Notes under the pieces: generated by a model | What the model was told of the DNA's origin: nothing | Database searches by the model: none | Seen by the model: the letters and a program-made list of their open reading frames with translations, nothing else | DNA from: Dyadobacter sp. CY345 | GTDB lineage: Bacteria > Bacteroidota > Bacteroidia > Cytophagales > Spirosomataceae | Assembly: GCF_021502725.1 (NCBI RefSeq) | Contig: NZ_JAKFFS010000001.1 | Location: 1,054,001-1,118,000 of the forward strand | Length of the DNA stretch: 64,000 nt | Direction: 5' to 3' | Shown: positions 28,025-37,156 of the stretch, piece by piece | How positions within the stretch are numbered: the stretch's first letter is position 1 | Layout: each line of letters starts with the position of its first letter | Made by a program: the position numbers and the translations under genes

Positions 28025-29182
28025 CTAAACGACCCGATTAACGCCCGGGATTTTCACAACAACAAATCCTAGTAAGAAGCTGACTATAACGCCAAGCGGT
28101 GCCACAATTAAGAATTTAACAGCCGGATCTATTGCCCAGTTTTTGAGTAGAAGCGATAGCATCACCAGCACCAACGGATGCAGAATGTACACGGCAAAGG
28201 CACAGCGTGACATTTTATTCATGAAATTGGAATGCGTATTTAACTTGTTTTTTCCAAGCATGAGCAATGCAGCCATAATAGAAATGCCAATCATTTGTTC
28301 CCAGAAAGCATAGAGCAGTGCGGCTATATGCCATCCCCCGACAAACCATTCCAGCGGCTGTCCAAATACCATTTTGAGAGAAAAAATTACCGGAAAGCCA
28401 ATGAAAATCATACAAATAATGAAAATGTTTAGCTTACGATAATGTTGCTGATCAATCTGCTGGATCCATTTGTTTTCTGCGGCAATTGATCCAAAGATAA
28501 ACATGGAGATGTATTGCGGAAAATGCCCTAATTGAAAACCCAGCGGTTCTAAAACCCAACCTACCGCAAAAACAGTCCTGGTTAAAAAAGTAATGAGTCC
28601 AAGCACAGCAGCAAAAAGCAGAATTTGTTTAAGGTTTGGCAATGGCCAGTCTTTAAGATCAGGGTTAGCGATTTTGGTCCAAACGATGTAACACACCGTG
28701 AATAGGAGCAGAGCGAGCACAAACCAAAGCACGCCTACATTAATCCAGCCGTCGTAACCTGAGAGAAATTGTATAAAGGTAATGTCATGGTTTTCTGCAT
28801 AGCGGTAAACGAGAAAATTCATGATAGTTGCCTGAATCAAGGAATAGTAAATTAAAGGGATTCCCAGTCTGAAAAATCTGTCTTTGATGAAAACCGCACT
28901 TCCTTTACGTTTTAGCGATCCCGGAATAAAGAGTGCAGAAAGAAAAAAGAAAAAGCCCATAAAAAAGGACTGGTTAACACTAACGGCCATCGTCATCGGA
29001 ATGACGGCGCCTACCAATTCTGTTTTCTCAAAATAATACCAGCCGCCGGGGGCACCGTAAGTTACCAGGGCATGATGTATGATTACAAGGGCAGTCAGCA
29101 GCACTTTCAGATAATCAATAAAAACGATTTTACTTTTAGGGTCCTGCGGGACTGAAGTCTACTGAGTAAAGGAAGGAGGCAT
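28025..29182 (-). pseudogene. Acyltransferase family 3 membrane protein with TAG at codon 8
   Basis: About 360 residues with ten or so hydrophobic helices and the opening DYLKVLLTALVIIHHALVTYG, where the His marks the acyltransferase 3 (OafA/NodX-like) active region. The best family-like start is ATG 29182, giving MPPSFTQ-stop-TSVPQDPKSK and then the conserved IDYLKV. TAG is at 29159-29161. The only later starts are GTG 29104 or internal codons, which would remove the conserved start of helix 1. So it is either silenced by a CAG-to-TAG change or made from a weak start. Such enzymes O-acylate surface glycans. Confidence 0.7.
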
Positions 29183-29352
29183 TTATTTCATGGTTATGGC
29201 TAGAAGTGCAAATTACAAAACGCCAGCCAATTTGGCTATGCCGCATGTATTTTCACAATGATCTAAAACTGTTTGTTAACTTCTTTGAAGTTTGGTCAGA
29301 ACAAAGTTGATACAATCCCCGATATTTTCAATTTCCCGGCGCATGCTCACTT

Positions 29353-30522
29353 TTACCGGATACGATCCGCCTTAACTTCAAACACCCCGGCTTTCAAAGT
29401 AGGGGTGAGGATTTTGCTTTTGGACAAAGTAAGCGCCAACTTCATGGTATATTGCTGCGCATCATCCAGCACCTGTAACTGGTGATCGGGATAAAGCGCA
29501 GCCAATCTTTTGCGTACATTGACCAACCCTAAGCCTCCAACCGTTTTTTTGCCATTGACGGGTTTACTATTTACAATCGTAAGATGAAACACTTCGTCCC
29601 GCAATGTGAGATCGATTTTAACAAAGGACTTTTTGGTGGTACTTCCTACACCATGCTTAAAAGCATTTTCAATAAAAGTGATCAGGACAAATGGAGCAAT
29701 GACCAGCGTCTCGTCCACAGGATTGGGGTAACTGGTTTCAAGGGTCAGTCTTTTTGAAGTTCTGAGTTGTTCCAGCTCCACATAGTTTCTGATAAACGAT
29801 AGTTCTTTATACAGTGGTACCGTAACATCGGCGGTTTCATAAAGTGAATAGCGCATCATTCCGGATAACTGTTGTACAATTTTTGCCGCACGAGGGCTTT
29901 CTTCCTCCGTAAGCGCATAAATGCTGTTGAGGACATTGAACAAAAAATGCGGACTGATCTGGCTTTTCAGAAAATCAAGTTCCAGACGGTTGTAATCCTG
30001 TTGCAAATTGGCATTCCGTACCTGCCGCCTGTATATCTCAATCAGCAACTTCAGCGCCAGCGGATAAAAAGCCCGTTCTATAATGAACATCAAATGATAG
30101 AATGTTGCCGGATGAAACAATGCTTTCCAATAGGGTGTCCTGTCGAAATGGCTGATCGAGCCTGTGTAATCATCTGGTAAGCCGCAATAATGCTTAACAA
30201 GATAGGACGTGTAGTAATAGCATGTAAAAAGAATAAAATAGTAAACCCCCATCCCAATAACCAGAAACCAGGGTTTTCGGGCATAATGAGTGAATAGAAA
30301 GACAAGAAAATAATACTGAACAACCACACAAAAAGCGTCACGTATTATGGGGCCCGCATACGTTTTGAAGGGATAATCGAGCGGCGCCGATGGATACAAA
30401 AACCAGGGGATGTATGCAGAAAATATCAGCAGTAAAATACCCGATATCAGCAGGGCGTGAAAACCAACACGTGTCCAGCCGTGGTATTTTGTATTGTCAG
30501 CAACGATATCCAGTCTGATCAT
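29353..30522 (-). CDS. LytS/YehU-type sensor histidine kinase
   Basis: 389 residues. The N-terminal half has four membrane helices (LLISGILLLIFSAYIPWFL; YYFLVFLFTHY; PWFLVIGMGVYYFILFTCYY; a final one near residue 140). The His_kinase domain has FLKSQISPHFLFNVLNSIYAL with the phospho-accepting His (about 214). The ATPase part has FITFIENAFKHGVG (N box) and GGLGLVNVRKRL (G box). It probably phosphorylates the LytTR regulator encoded 225 bp downstream on the same strand. The signal is unknown. Confidence 0.92.
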   Translation of the reverse strand: MIRLDIVADNTKYHGWTRVGFHALLISGILLLIFSAYIPWFLYPSAPLDYPFKTYAGPIIRDAFCVVVQYYFLVFLFTHYARKPWFLVIGMGVYYFILFTCYYYTSYLVKHYCGLPDDYTGSISHFDRTPYWKALFHPATFYHLMFIIERAFYPLALKLLIEIYRRQVRNANLQQDYNRLELDFLKSQISPHFLFNVLNSIYALTEEESPRAAKIVQQLSGMMRYSLYETADVTVPLYKELSFIRNYVELEQLRTSKRLTLETSYPNPVDETLVIAPFVLITFIENAFKHGVGSTTKKSFVKIDLTLRDEVFHLTIVNSKPVNGKKTVGGLGLVNVRKRLAALYPDHQLQVLDDAQQYTMKLALTLSKSKILTPTLKAGVFEVKADRIR

Positions 30523-30747
30523 GATTATATTGGAGAAATCCTGAATCTTTTAAAAAGTTCTTCAAAGGAATCTGTTCAGGGAGTATTTCAGTTATTTTTT
30601 TCGACGAGAGCGGCAATTTATCCGATAAAAACCATTTTACATCTTCATCGGAAATAACATGGACTCCATCGAATTAATTAAGCTGAACATCCATGACCCG
30701 ATACCTTTGCTTCCATAGTCGATGAAGGCTAAATCAAAACAGTGGTA

Positions 30748-31512
30748 CTATGAAATCAGCCATTTTTTCAGAGCAAGTTTTACCTCCTCCCGATAGTTAG
30801 GGCCTATAATCAATTCCTGACCGGAAGTCGTGATCACCGTGTTTCCTTCCAGCGTTTTGATATATCGAAGTTGCACCAGACAGGATCGGTGAATACGTAG
30901 GAAACGATCAGCAGGAAGTGTCTCGCAGAGTTTTTTCATTGTGACAAGTGTAACAAGAAAACGGTCTGAAAGAAAAACTTTGATGTAGTCGCCAAGGGAT
31001 TCCACGAAAACGATTTCGTCGAAATGAACCTGTTCCAGCTTTTTATCGGTCTTGAAAAATATAAAATCTGATGGTGTACCTTTTTCTGACAAAACCGGTA
31101 AGTTCTCAGCAGTGACAGCAGCAGAAACTGGCTGGGAAGTCCCGTTCACTTTTTCCCTGGCGCGGCCAACCGCTTTAAGGAAACGATCAAACGTAATTGG
31201 TTTCAGCAGATAGTCAGTAACACCCATATCGAAACCATCCAGGGCGTGATTTGGATTTGCCGTTGTTACAATTACCGCAGGATGTGGTGTAGGATAAGCC
31301 CGCAGGAATTCGATCCCCGTCATTTCCGGCATGTTAATATCCAGAAAAATAATGTCCGGACGCATAGCAGGCAGTTGATCATAAGCTACAATGGCATCAT
31401 CGAATGTTGCGGCATGTTCCAGCGAAGAGACACGGCGGACATATTTTTCAAGGAGTTCCTGAGCCAGCGGCTCATCTTCTATAATTGCACAACGAAGCGT
31501 ATTTGTCATCAT
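30748..31512 (-). CDS. LytTR-type response regulator
   Basis: 254 residues. The receiver domain (1-125) shows the acidic pocket IIEDEPL, the phospho-Asp in IIFLDINMPEMTG (about 59) and the Lys in YLLKPITFDRF. The LytTR DNA-binding domain (about 150-250) includes IVFVESLGDYIKVF and LPADRFLRIHRSCLVQL. Although encoded downstream of the kinase in genome order, both genes read leftwards, so this gene is transcribed first and the kinase follows. It is divergent from the S41 peptidase, a plausible target. Confidence 0.92.
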   Translation of the reverse strand: MMTNTLRCAIIEDEPLAQELLEKYVRRVSSLEHAATFDDAIVAYDQLPAMRPDIIFLDINMPEMTGIEFLRAYPTPHPAVIVTTANPNHALDGFDMGVTDYLLKPITFDRFLKAVGRAREKVNGTSQPVSAAVTAENLPVLSEKGTPSDFIFFKTDKKLEQVHFDEIVFVESLGDYIKVFLSDRFLVTLVTMKKLCETLPADRFLRIHRSCLVQLRYIKTLEGNTVITTSGQELIIGPNYREEVKLALKKWLIS

Positions 31513-31622
31513 CAGAAATAAAAATGCCGGGAGCTGACCAGCGGTATATCAAGACACATTACCATGAAAGTAACAAAGCTTTTTCTCTAAATCAAAAGCC
31601 ATATATAAACCGAGCTCAGTCC

Positions 31623-32738
31623 ATGAAAACGAAAATAATACCATTTCTTACGCTAATTTTTGCCCTCACATATACATTTGTCCAGGCGCAGGAAAGTTCC
31701 GGACAGAACGCTGTAAGTTCTGATGACTGTTCCTGCTCCCGGGCTTTGGAAGAAGTTATTGACAAAGTAACCCGGATTTATGCCGGATTTGACGACAAGG
31801 TTACCGCTAAAACACGACCGGCCTACGACAAATTAATCAAAAATCTGCGAAGCAAAGCATCCTCTGTTAATAGTCCTTTGGCATGCCAGACCGTCTTACA
31901 AACCTATACCGGCTTTTTTAAGGACAGCCATGTATCCTCGGTATGGATGAGAGGTACAAAACAGGCAGTATCAAACATGGAGGCGAATAAAAACAGGACA
32001 GATCTCGTGACTTTCATGAAACTAAACGACGATTTTCTATATGTGAAACTTGCCGTTTTCGACCAGAGGGAAGTGGGTAAAATGGATAGTATGTTGGCCG
32101 CAAACCGGGAATTGCTGGCCAAAACCCCGTATCTGATTATGGATTTAAGAGGAAACGGTGGCGGCAACACCAGCACTTCCGACGAAATGGCCAGACTCAT
32201 TTATACCAATCCAATCGTGTATCCGGCATGGGATTATCGCAGCAGCGAAGAATTCATCAGATCCAAAGAACGGGAGTTAAAAGCTTATAAGGATACAACC
32301 GAGCCCTACAATAAACGTGTGGTGAATTTGCTTCATGCCGCAAAGGCGAACCCTGGCAAAATGGTGAAAGACTCCGGCGATCTGGTTCGCACCCTGGACG
32401 TAAATCCCCAAAGCTATCCCCGGCAAATTGCCTTTCTGATTGATAAGGGCAGTGGAAGTGCTACGGAATTCTACATATTCGAAGGTAAACAAAGTAAAAA
32501 AGTAACGCTTTTTGGCACAAACTCTTATGGTGTCATGGATTACGGAAGCGATCAGGATTTTAGAATCTGTGACGGGATATACAACTTAGCTACACCATGG
32601 GGACGCAATGGTTGGGTGAAGGATTTTCGGATTGACAACGTCGGCTTTAAACCCGATGTAAGCATACCGGAAGGAGAAAAAGATTGGATTGGCTTTGTTC
32701 AGAGGTATTACGCAAAAGGAAATACGGCAAAAAAATAA
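31623..32738 (+). CDS. Exported S41-family (tail-specific-like) serine peptidase
   Basis: 371 residues from ATG 31623, which opens a signal peptide ending in TFVQAQ; in-frame codons upstream to 31485 overlap the response regulator and are rejected. The S41 core is seen in PYLIMDLRGNGGGNTSTSDEM and in IAFLIDKGSGSATEFYIFEGK, where the Ser near residue 278 is the expected nucleophile. A Lys four residues further on in a canonical tail-protease dyad is replaced by a different arrangement, as in many Bacteroidota S41 proteins. It probably degrades periplasmic peptides. It is divergent from the LytTR regulator. Confidence 0.8.
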   Translation: MKTKIIPFLTLIFALTYTFVQAQESSGQNAVSSDDCSCSRALEEVIDKVTRIYAGFDDKVTAKTRPAYDKLIKNLRSKASSVNSPLACQTVLQTYTGFFKDSHVSSVWMRGTKQAVSNMEANKNRTDLVTFMKLNDDFLYVKLAVFDQREVGKMDSMLAANRELLAKTPYLIMDLRGNGGGNTSTSDEMARLIYTNPIVYPAWDYRSSEEFIRSKERELKAYKDTTEPYNKRVVNLLHAAKANPGKMVKDSGDLVRTLDVNPQSYPRQIAFLIDKGSGSATEFYIFEGKQSKKVTLFGTNSYGVMDYGSDQDFRICDGIYNLATPWGRNGWVKDFRIDNVGFKPDVSIPEGEKDWIGFVQRYYAKGNTAKK

Positions 32739-32921
32739 AGACTAAAAGCTTCCGAAATCGGCCATCTGCCGGATTTGTTCCAAACAAATTCAGTAGGTGG
32801 CTTTATCATCCGGCTTCTGTGTTAATATAGTTCAGTCTTTTAAGCGGGACGGCGGTTAACTGAATGCCGACATAACCTTTCGCTACACTGAAAAGTCATA
32901 TTGGCAGATAAAAATCTAATT

Positions 32922-34055
32922 ATGCAGTTATTCGGTCCTGGATTAAGCTTCGCTCAAATGTTTTTAAGGAAATCAGCAGGAACTATACTATGCTGTCTGG
33001 GTTGTACGGCTGTTTCCTTCGGACAGAGCCAACCGCTCACCTTTGAACAGTACAATCCGGTGTCTACACTGGTCGTTCCCGAACATCCGGTTACAGCTTC
33101 CAGATTTCCATTTATCGATATACACAATCATCAGCCGTACATGGAAAACCAGGATCTGAATAAGCTGGTGAACGCCATGGACGCAATGAACATGAAGGTG
33201 ATGATCAACCTGAGTGGAAAAGGCGGCGATGCGCTCAAACAAATGAATGATAATGTAAAGAAGCATCAATACGCAGACCGGATAGTCATTTTCACCAATG
33301 TAAACTTTAAAGGGTTTGGTGCGTCCAGCTGGACTCGTACCACGCTACAACAACTGGAAAAGGATTTTAAGAACGGCGCAAAAGGGCTTAAAGTTTTTAA
33401 AGAACTGGGCCTTACCTACAAAGATGAAAAAGGGAATCGCATTGCGGTGGACGATCCCCGGCTGGATCCGATCTGGCAGAGGTGCGCCGAATACGGCTGG
33501 CCTGTACTCATTCATTCCGCGGCGCCAAAGTCGTTTTGGGATCCGATGGACGAGAAAAATGAACGCTGGCTTGAAATGTACAAACATGCCGACCGGCAGT
33601 ATATGAACCTGGATGTATCGTGGCAGCAAATTATTGATGAGCAACACAGGATGTTTCGTAAACACCCGAAAACGAAATTTATCAATGCCCATTTTGGCTG
33701 GCTGGCCAACGACCTCTCAAAACTTTCCCAACTCATGGATGAGCTTCCCAATATGTACACCGAATTTGGAGCCGTTATAGCTGAACTTGGCAGACAGCCC
33801 GATATGGCCCGCCGTTATTTTGAAAAATATCAGGACAGGATTCTCTTTGGCAAAGACTCCTGGGTTCCTTCGGAGTATCATGCCTATTTTCGTGTGCTGG
33901 AAACCAATGACGAGTATTTCCCTTACCACAAAAAATACCACGCACACTGGAACATGTATGGCATGGGACTAAGCGACCAGATCCTAAAAAAGGTTTATTA
34001 CAAAAATGCCCTTACATTACTTCCGGGTTTAAACAGGTCATTGTTTCCTGATTAA
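32922..34055 (+). CDS. Exported amidohydrolase (amidohydrolase-2 family)
   Basis: 377 residues from ATG 32922; ATG 32958 (MFLRKSAGTILCCLGC...) is equally possible and begins directly at the signal peptide. The TIM-barrel metal ligands appear as FIDIHNHQ (H-x-H, about 65), WPVLIHSAAP, FINAHFGWLAND and ILFGKDSW with the late Asp. Proteins of this family hydrolyse or decarboxylate aromatic acids and lactones; secreted versions in Bacteroidota are of unknown function. The C-terminus (FRVLETNDEYFPYH...) is family-typical. The gene is intact. Confidence 0.82.
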   Translation: MQLFGPGLSFAQMFLRKSAGTILCCLGCTAVSFGQSQPLTFEQYNPVSTLVVPEHPVTASRFPFIDIHNHQPYMENQDLNKLVNAMDAMNMKVMINLSGKGGDALKQMNDNVKKHQYADRIVIFTNVNFKGFGASSWTRTTLQQLEKDFKNGAKGLKVFKELGLTYKDEKGNRIAVDDPRLDPIWQRCAEYGWPVLIHSAAPKSFWDPMDEKNERWLEMYKHADRQYMNLDVSWQQIIDEQHRMFRKHPKTKFINAHFGWLANDLSKLSQLMDELPNMYTEFGAVIAELGRQPDMARRYFEKYQDRILFGKDSWVPSEYHAYFRVLETNDEYFPYHKKYHAHWNMYGMGLSDQILKKVYYKNALTLLPGLNRSLFPD

Positions 34056-35160
34056 TTTAAATTGGGCTTAGCCCAACACTCAGTTAAACCCATGGTTGAC
34101 GGAAGGCTTTGTTTCCGCTGCTGCCATAGTTGTTACACGATGGGGCGTGTTTTTAGTTTTTTTATGGTCGTCTTTTGTGGTATTTGGTAATGGTGCTGTG
34201 AAGACACAAGCCACGGTTGAAAGTAAGTAGTGTGAAAGCTAATATCGTTCTAAAAATCTACTCTGTCTTTCCCAGTCTCCACTCTTTTTACAATGTTCAA
34301 TTTGTTCGCTTAAGTATTTCTTAATTGGAATTAATTTTATTCCAACTGTTGACTTCTCAACTATTGAAAGAATATTTCTCCAGTCAGCCATTTCAATATC
34401 CGCAAGTATCACATTGCCAGAACCACTTGTTCCGTTTCCACGCCACCAAATTTTTGAGAAGATTTCTCTGTCCTGACTTAATGATAAAAACAACAACAAG
34501 ATTTCGTCAAACATTTCCCTCATTGAATGTCTCATGTAGGTGTGCCCTGAAAACTGGGAAGAACTCAATAAAAAGCCGGGCGCGTTTAAGAAGATGATGG
34601 GGATGAAAAAGCTGATTATTGCAGAGTTTTAACGGGCAACCGACCATTGGGGCTGAGAAAGGTCATAAAGATTATAGACAAGTTTCCTCAATGATACAGG
34701 GTATCTATTTCACTACTGGCTCAGCTACACTTGGTCAACATCCCAAAAAACATGCATAGTAAATATGACTTTTGGTCTTGAAGCTTTTACAGCAATAGTC
34801 CGTATTATGCCCCTACATGCATATGTCAATGACCTCGATAGGTATAAGATGGCACAATTGGCTTACGATTGGCGGTCCGCTTAAATTGCTTTTCGTATTT
34901 TGCTCATAGATTATTATATTTTCAGTAGGAGGGTGAGACATATTCCACGACGTAGACTCTCCTCTCTTTTTGCTCCAAATATAATTATTCCTAGTTTACT
35001 CTCTTACTGCTATTAATCTAGCCGGACGCCAGCAAATTACTAATAGCAACTATATACTTAGACCAGTAATCTTGTTTCGATTTTTCATTGGTAGGGCTCG
35101 GGATTTTGTCTGTACAAATTGTTACCAGATCTGGACAAGTCAAATAGCAAAGAAAATAAT
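34056..35160. other. Gene-poor accessory stretch with fragments
   Basis: It contains one weak minus-strand gene (34239-34568). A short plus-strand end CPENWEELNKKPGAFKKMMG...AEF-stop (about 34543-34632) looks like the tail of a lost gene. A TTGGGCT/AGCCCAA inverted repeat at 34062-34076 follows the amidohydrolase stop. From 34640 to 35160 I see no frame, repeat or structure worth naming. Confidence 0.5.
34239..34568 (-). CDS. Small hypothetical protein
   Basis: 109 residues, or 98 from the internal MRHSMREMF start. The composition is protein-like (ILADIEMADWRNILSIVEKSTVGIKLIPIKKYL) with an acidic and then a basic C-terminal half and no signal peptide or membrane segment. It lies alone in a relic-rich stretch. 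I do not recognise a family. It could be the C-terminal part of a larger protein. Confidence 0.4.
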   Translation of the reverse strand: MSSSQFSGHTYMRHSMREMFDEILLLFLSLSQDREIFSKIWWRGNGTSGSGNVILADIEMADWRNILSIVEKSTVGIKLIPIKKYLSEQIEHCKKSGDWERQSRFLERY

Positions 35161-35754
35161 TCACAATTTTTTGTCTCTCAATACCGACTTTAAACACCGG
35201 CTAAATGTTGCTGGTGTTGTCCCTAAATAGGTTGCGATGTAATGATCAGAAATCCGGCGAAAAAGTGATGATGGGTGATTAATATATGCTTCAATTCGTT
35301 GTTCCACAGTTAGAAATTTAAACAATTTCACTTTTTCACTAAAACTTATCAGCCTTAATTCAAGCATTTGAACTATCAGGTTAGATATGAGAACATCTTC
35401 TTTTGCCAAAGCTCGATATTCTTCATATGAAACGGAATAAAGCAGAGAATCTTCCAGCACTTCAATTGCTTCATCAGATTTTTTGCGTGTAAAGAAGCTC
35501 TCCGCTATACAGGCAATATCTCCTTCTCCAATAAGCCGTGATGTAATATCTTCATCGTTAATAATATAATATGACCGCATCACACCGGAATGAAGAAAAT
35601 AAATATTATCGTTGACCTGTCCAATATTGACCAGGATTCTCCCTTTTCGGACCCGATAAGGAGTAGCCATGGAAGGAAAATGTTCCTTCAAATGTGCGAA
35701 CGCAGATGAGCCCAATGTATCAGTTAATAATTGTAAAGGTTTGAAATTGTTCAT
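35161..35754 (-). CDS. Crp/Fnr family transcriptional regulator
   Basis: 197 residues from ATG 35754 (MNNFKPLQLL); a longer frame to 35805 would run through the palindromes upstream and is rejected. The cNMP-binding-like domain shows VRKGRILVNIGQVNDNIYFLHSGVMRSYY. The C-terminal helix-turn-helix is ISDHYIATYLGTTPATFSRCLKSVL. No cysteine cluster for an Fe-S centre is present. Three 14-bp palindromes 35 bp upstream have the half-site geometry of Crp/Fnr operators, so autoregulation is likely. Confidence 0.88.
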   Translation of the reverse strand: MNNFKPLQLLTDTLGSSAFAHLKEHFPSMATPYRVRKGRILVNIGQVNDNIYFLHSGVMRSYYIINDEDITSRLIGEGDIACIAESFFTRKKSDEAIEVLEDSLLYSVSYEEYRALAKEDVLISNLIVQMLELRLISFSEKVKLFKFLTVEQRIEAYINHPSSLFRRISDHYIATYLGTTPATFSRCLKSVLRDKKL

Positions 35755-35788
35755 CGTTGAGTTATGTCTATTTAAAATCGTCATTTTG

Positions 35789-35848
35789 TTGTCGTATGAC
35801 AACATATTTTATTGTCCTACGACAACAAAAAGTATTGTCGTAGGACAA
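35789..35848. promoter_or_regulatory. Three phased 14-bp palindromic operators
   Basis: TTGTCGTATGACAA (35789-35802), TTGTCCTACGACAA (35812-35825) and TTGTCGTAGGACAA (35835-35848) share the plan TTGTC-N4-GACAA. Their centres are exactly 23 bp apart. The layout matches FNR/Crp dimers (TTGAT-N4-ATCAA has the same length). They lie just upstream of the Crp/Fnr gene and 187-246 bp before the divergent surface-protein gene, so they could control either. Confidence 0.85.
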
Positions 35849-36034
35849 GCAAAAGTGATGTTTAATCACAAGATATAAATATAATAATAGTATTTAGATT
35901 TGTAACCGATCAGTATATATAAAATGTAGGTCCTCTAAAACCATCATAAATAACCTGGTTTCTAAATGTAATTATATACAAGTTATTTTATCTTTTTAGT
36001 AAAAAATAAGTTACAATAATACTACTATCATATT

Positions 36035-37152
36035 ATGAAAACTGTAAACTGGCTCCCGCCCGCCCCTGGTAGTACTGTACTCATAAGTTCAGTACTATTC
36101 ATTTTAGTTTTACCGGCACTTCCGGTAAATGCCCAAAAAAAACGATGTCTTATAAGGTAACCGAAGACACACAATATGAGGTAAGCAACAAAGACCTGTT
36201 CAAAAACGTGAATTCGCAGGATCTTATTGAAATGAGACCGCGAAGTGAGATGTACAAAATCACAAAAACAATAGAAGGAAATTACTTTCGTGAAACGAAA
36301 GAATACCTTGTGGCAAACTCAACTGAATCTTGGTACCCAGATTCCAAAAAAATTGTTACGGATAATGATGGTACCAAAATTTACAATTCTAAGGGTGAAT
36401 TGATTTTTGAAAGGCAACACCCAGAAGAGACCAAGAAACAAATAGATCAAAATATCAGGAACAACGGAAATCAATTAGGTCTTTTGAATCTTCCTGACCC
36501 TGAGTTAATCAGCTTGGAAGCAAAAGTCCAAAATGCCTCTTTCAAGAAATTGCCAGATGGTACTGTTGCCATAAAAAGAGCAATCAAAACTAATGTAGAC
36601 GGTACTTATCTGGATTTTGGAGCAACAGAGGAAACCGAAATTAGCAAAAACAATAGTATCATTAAAATAAGGGTAATTGACTCAAAAAATCATGAGATAA
36701 AAAGTGAGGATATTTATCTACGTCAAATAACCAAAAATGAACCAAAGGCATTGAAAATGTTCGAAAGGCTTAAAACAGAACATTCTTCATACGCCAATAT
36801 TTATCTAACCAAGTACATCCGCTACGAGAATTATGAATTGGATGGCAAAAGAGTCTTTGAAGAAAACATAGCCAGCGAACCTGAAAAGCTTAATGATGGG
36901 GAGCCAACAGTCAAAGATTTGACTTTATACCCGAACCCAGGTGTTACCGAGATTACTGTACAATATGCTGGTAGCCTAAAAATTGGCGGTATCAATATCG
37001 TAAATTCTTTTGGTTTAAATGTATCCACTGTGATTTTGGGACAGGAGAACGGTGTCATAAAACTAGATATAAGTAAGTTGACTCCAGGAATCTATTCGGT
37101 GATTCTTAGTCATTCTACAGGTACTATTAGTCAACAATTTATTAAAAAATAA
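36035..37152 (+). CDS. T9SS-sorted surface protein, signal peptide out of frame at an A8 tract
   Basis: The mature frame (from about 36145, 335 residues) ends in a type A T9SS sorting domain: LTLYPNPGVTEITVQY and LTPGIYSVILSHSTGTISQQFIKK. ATG 36035 starts a good signal peptide (VLFILVLPALPVNAQKK) in another frame and stops soon after as CLIR-stop. The frames meet at eight A residues (36135-36142). With nine A the two join as NAQKKTMSYKVT. So the gene is off at the genomic level unless the tract slips in replication or transcription. The rest of the protein has no known domain. It is followed 4 bp later by the lipase gene. Confidence 0.75.
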
Positions 37153-37156
37153 ACTC

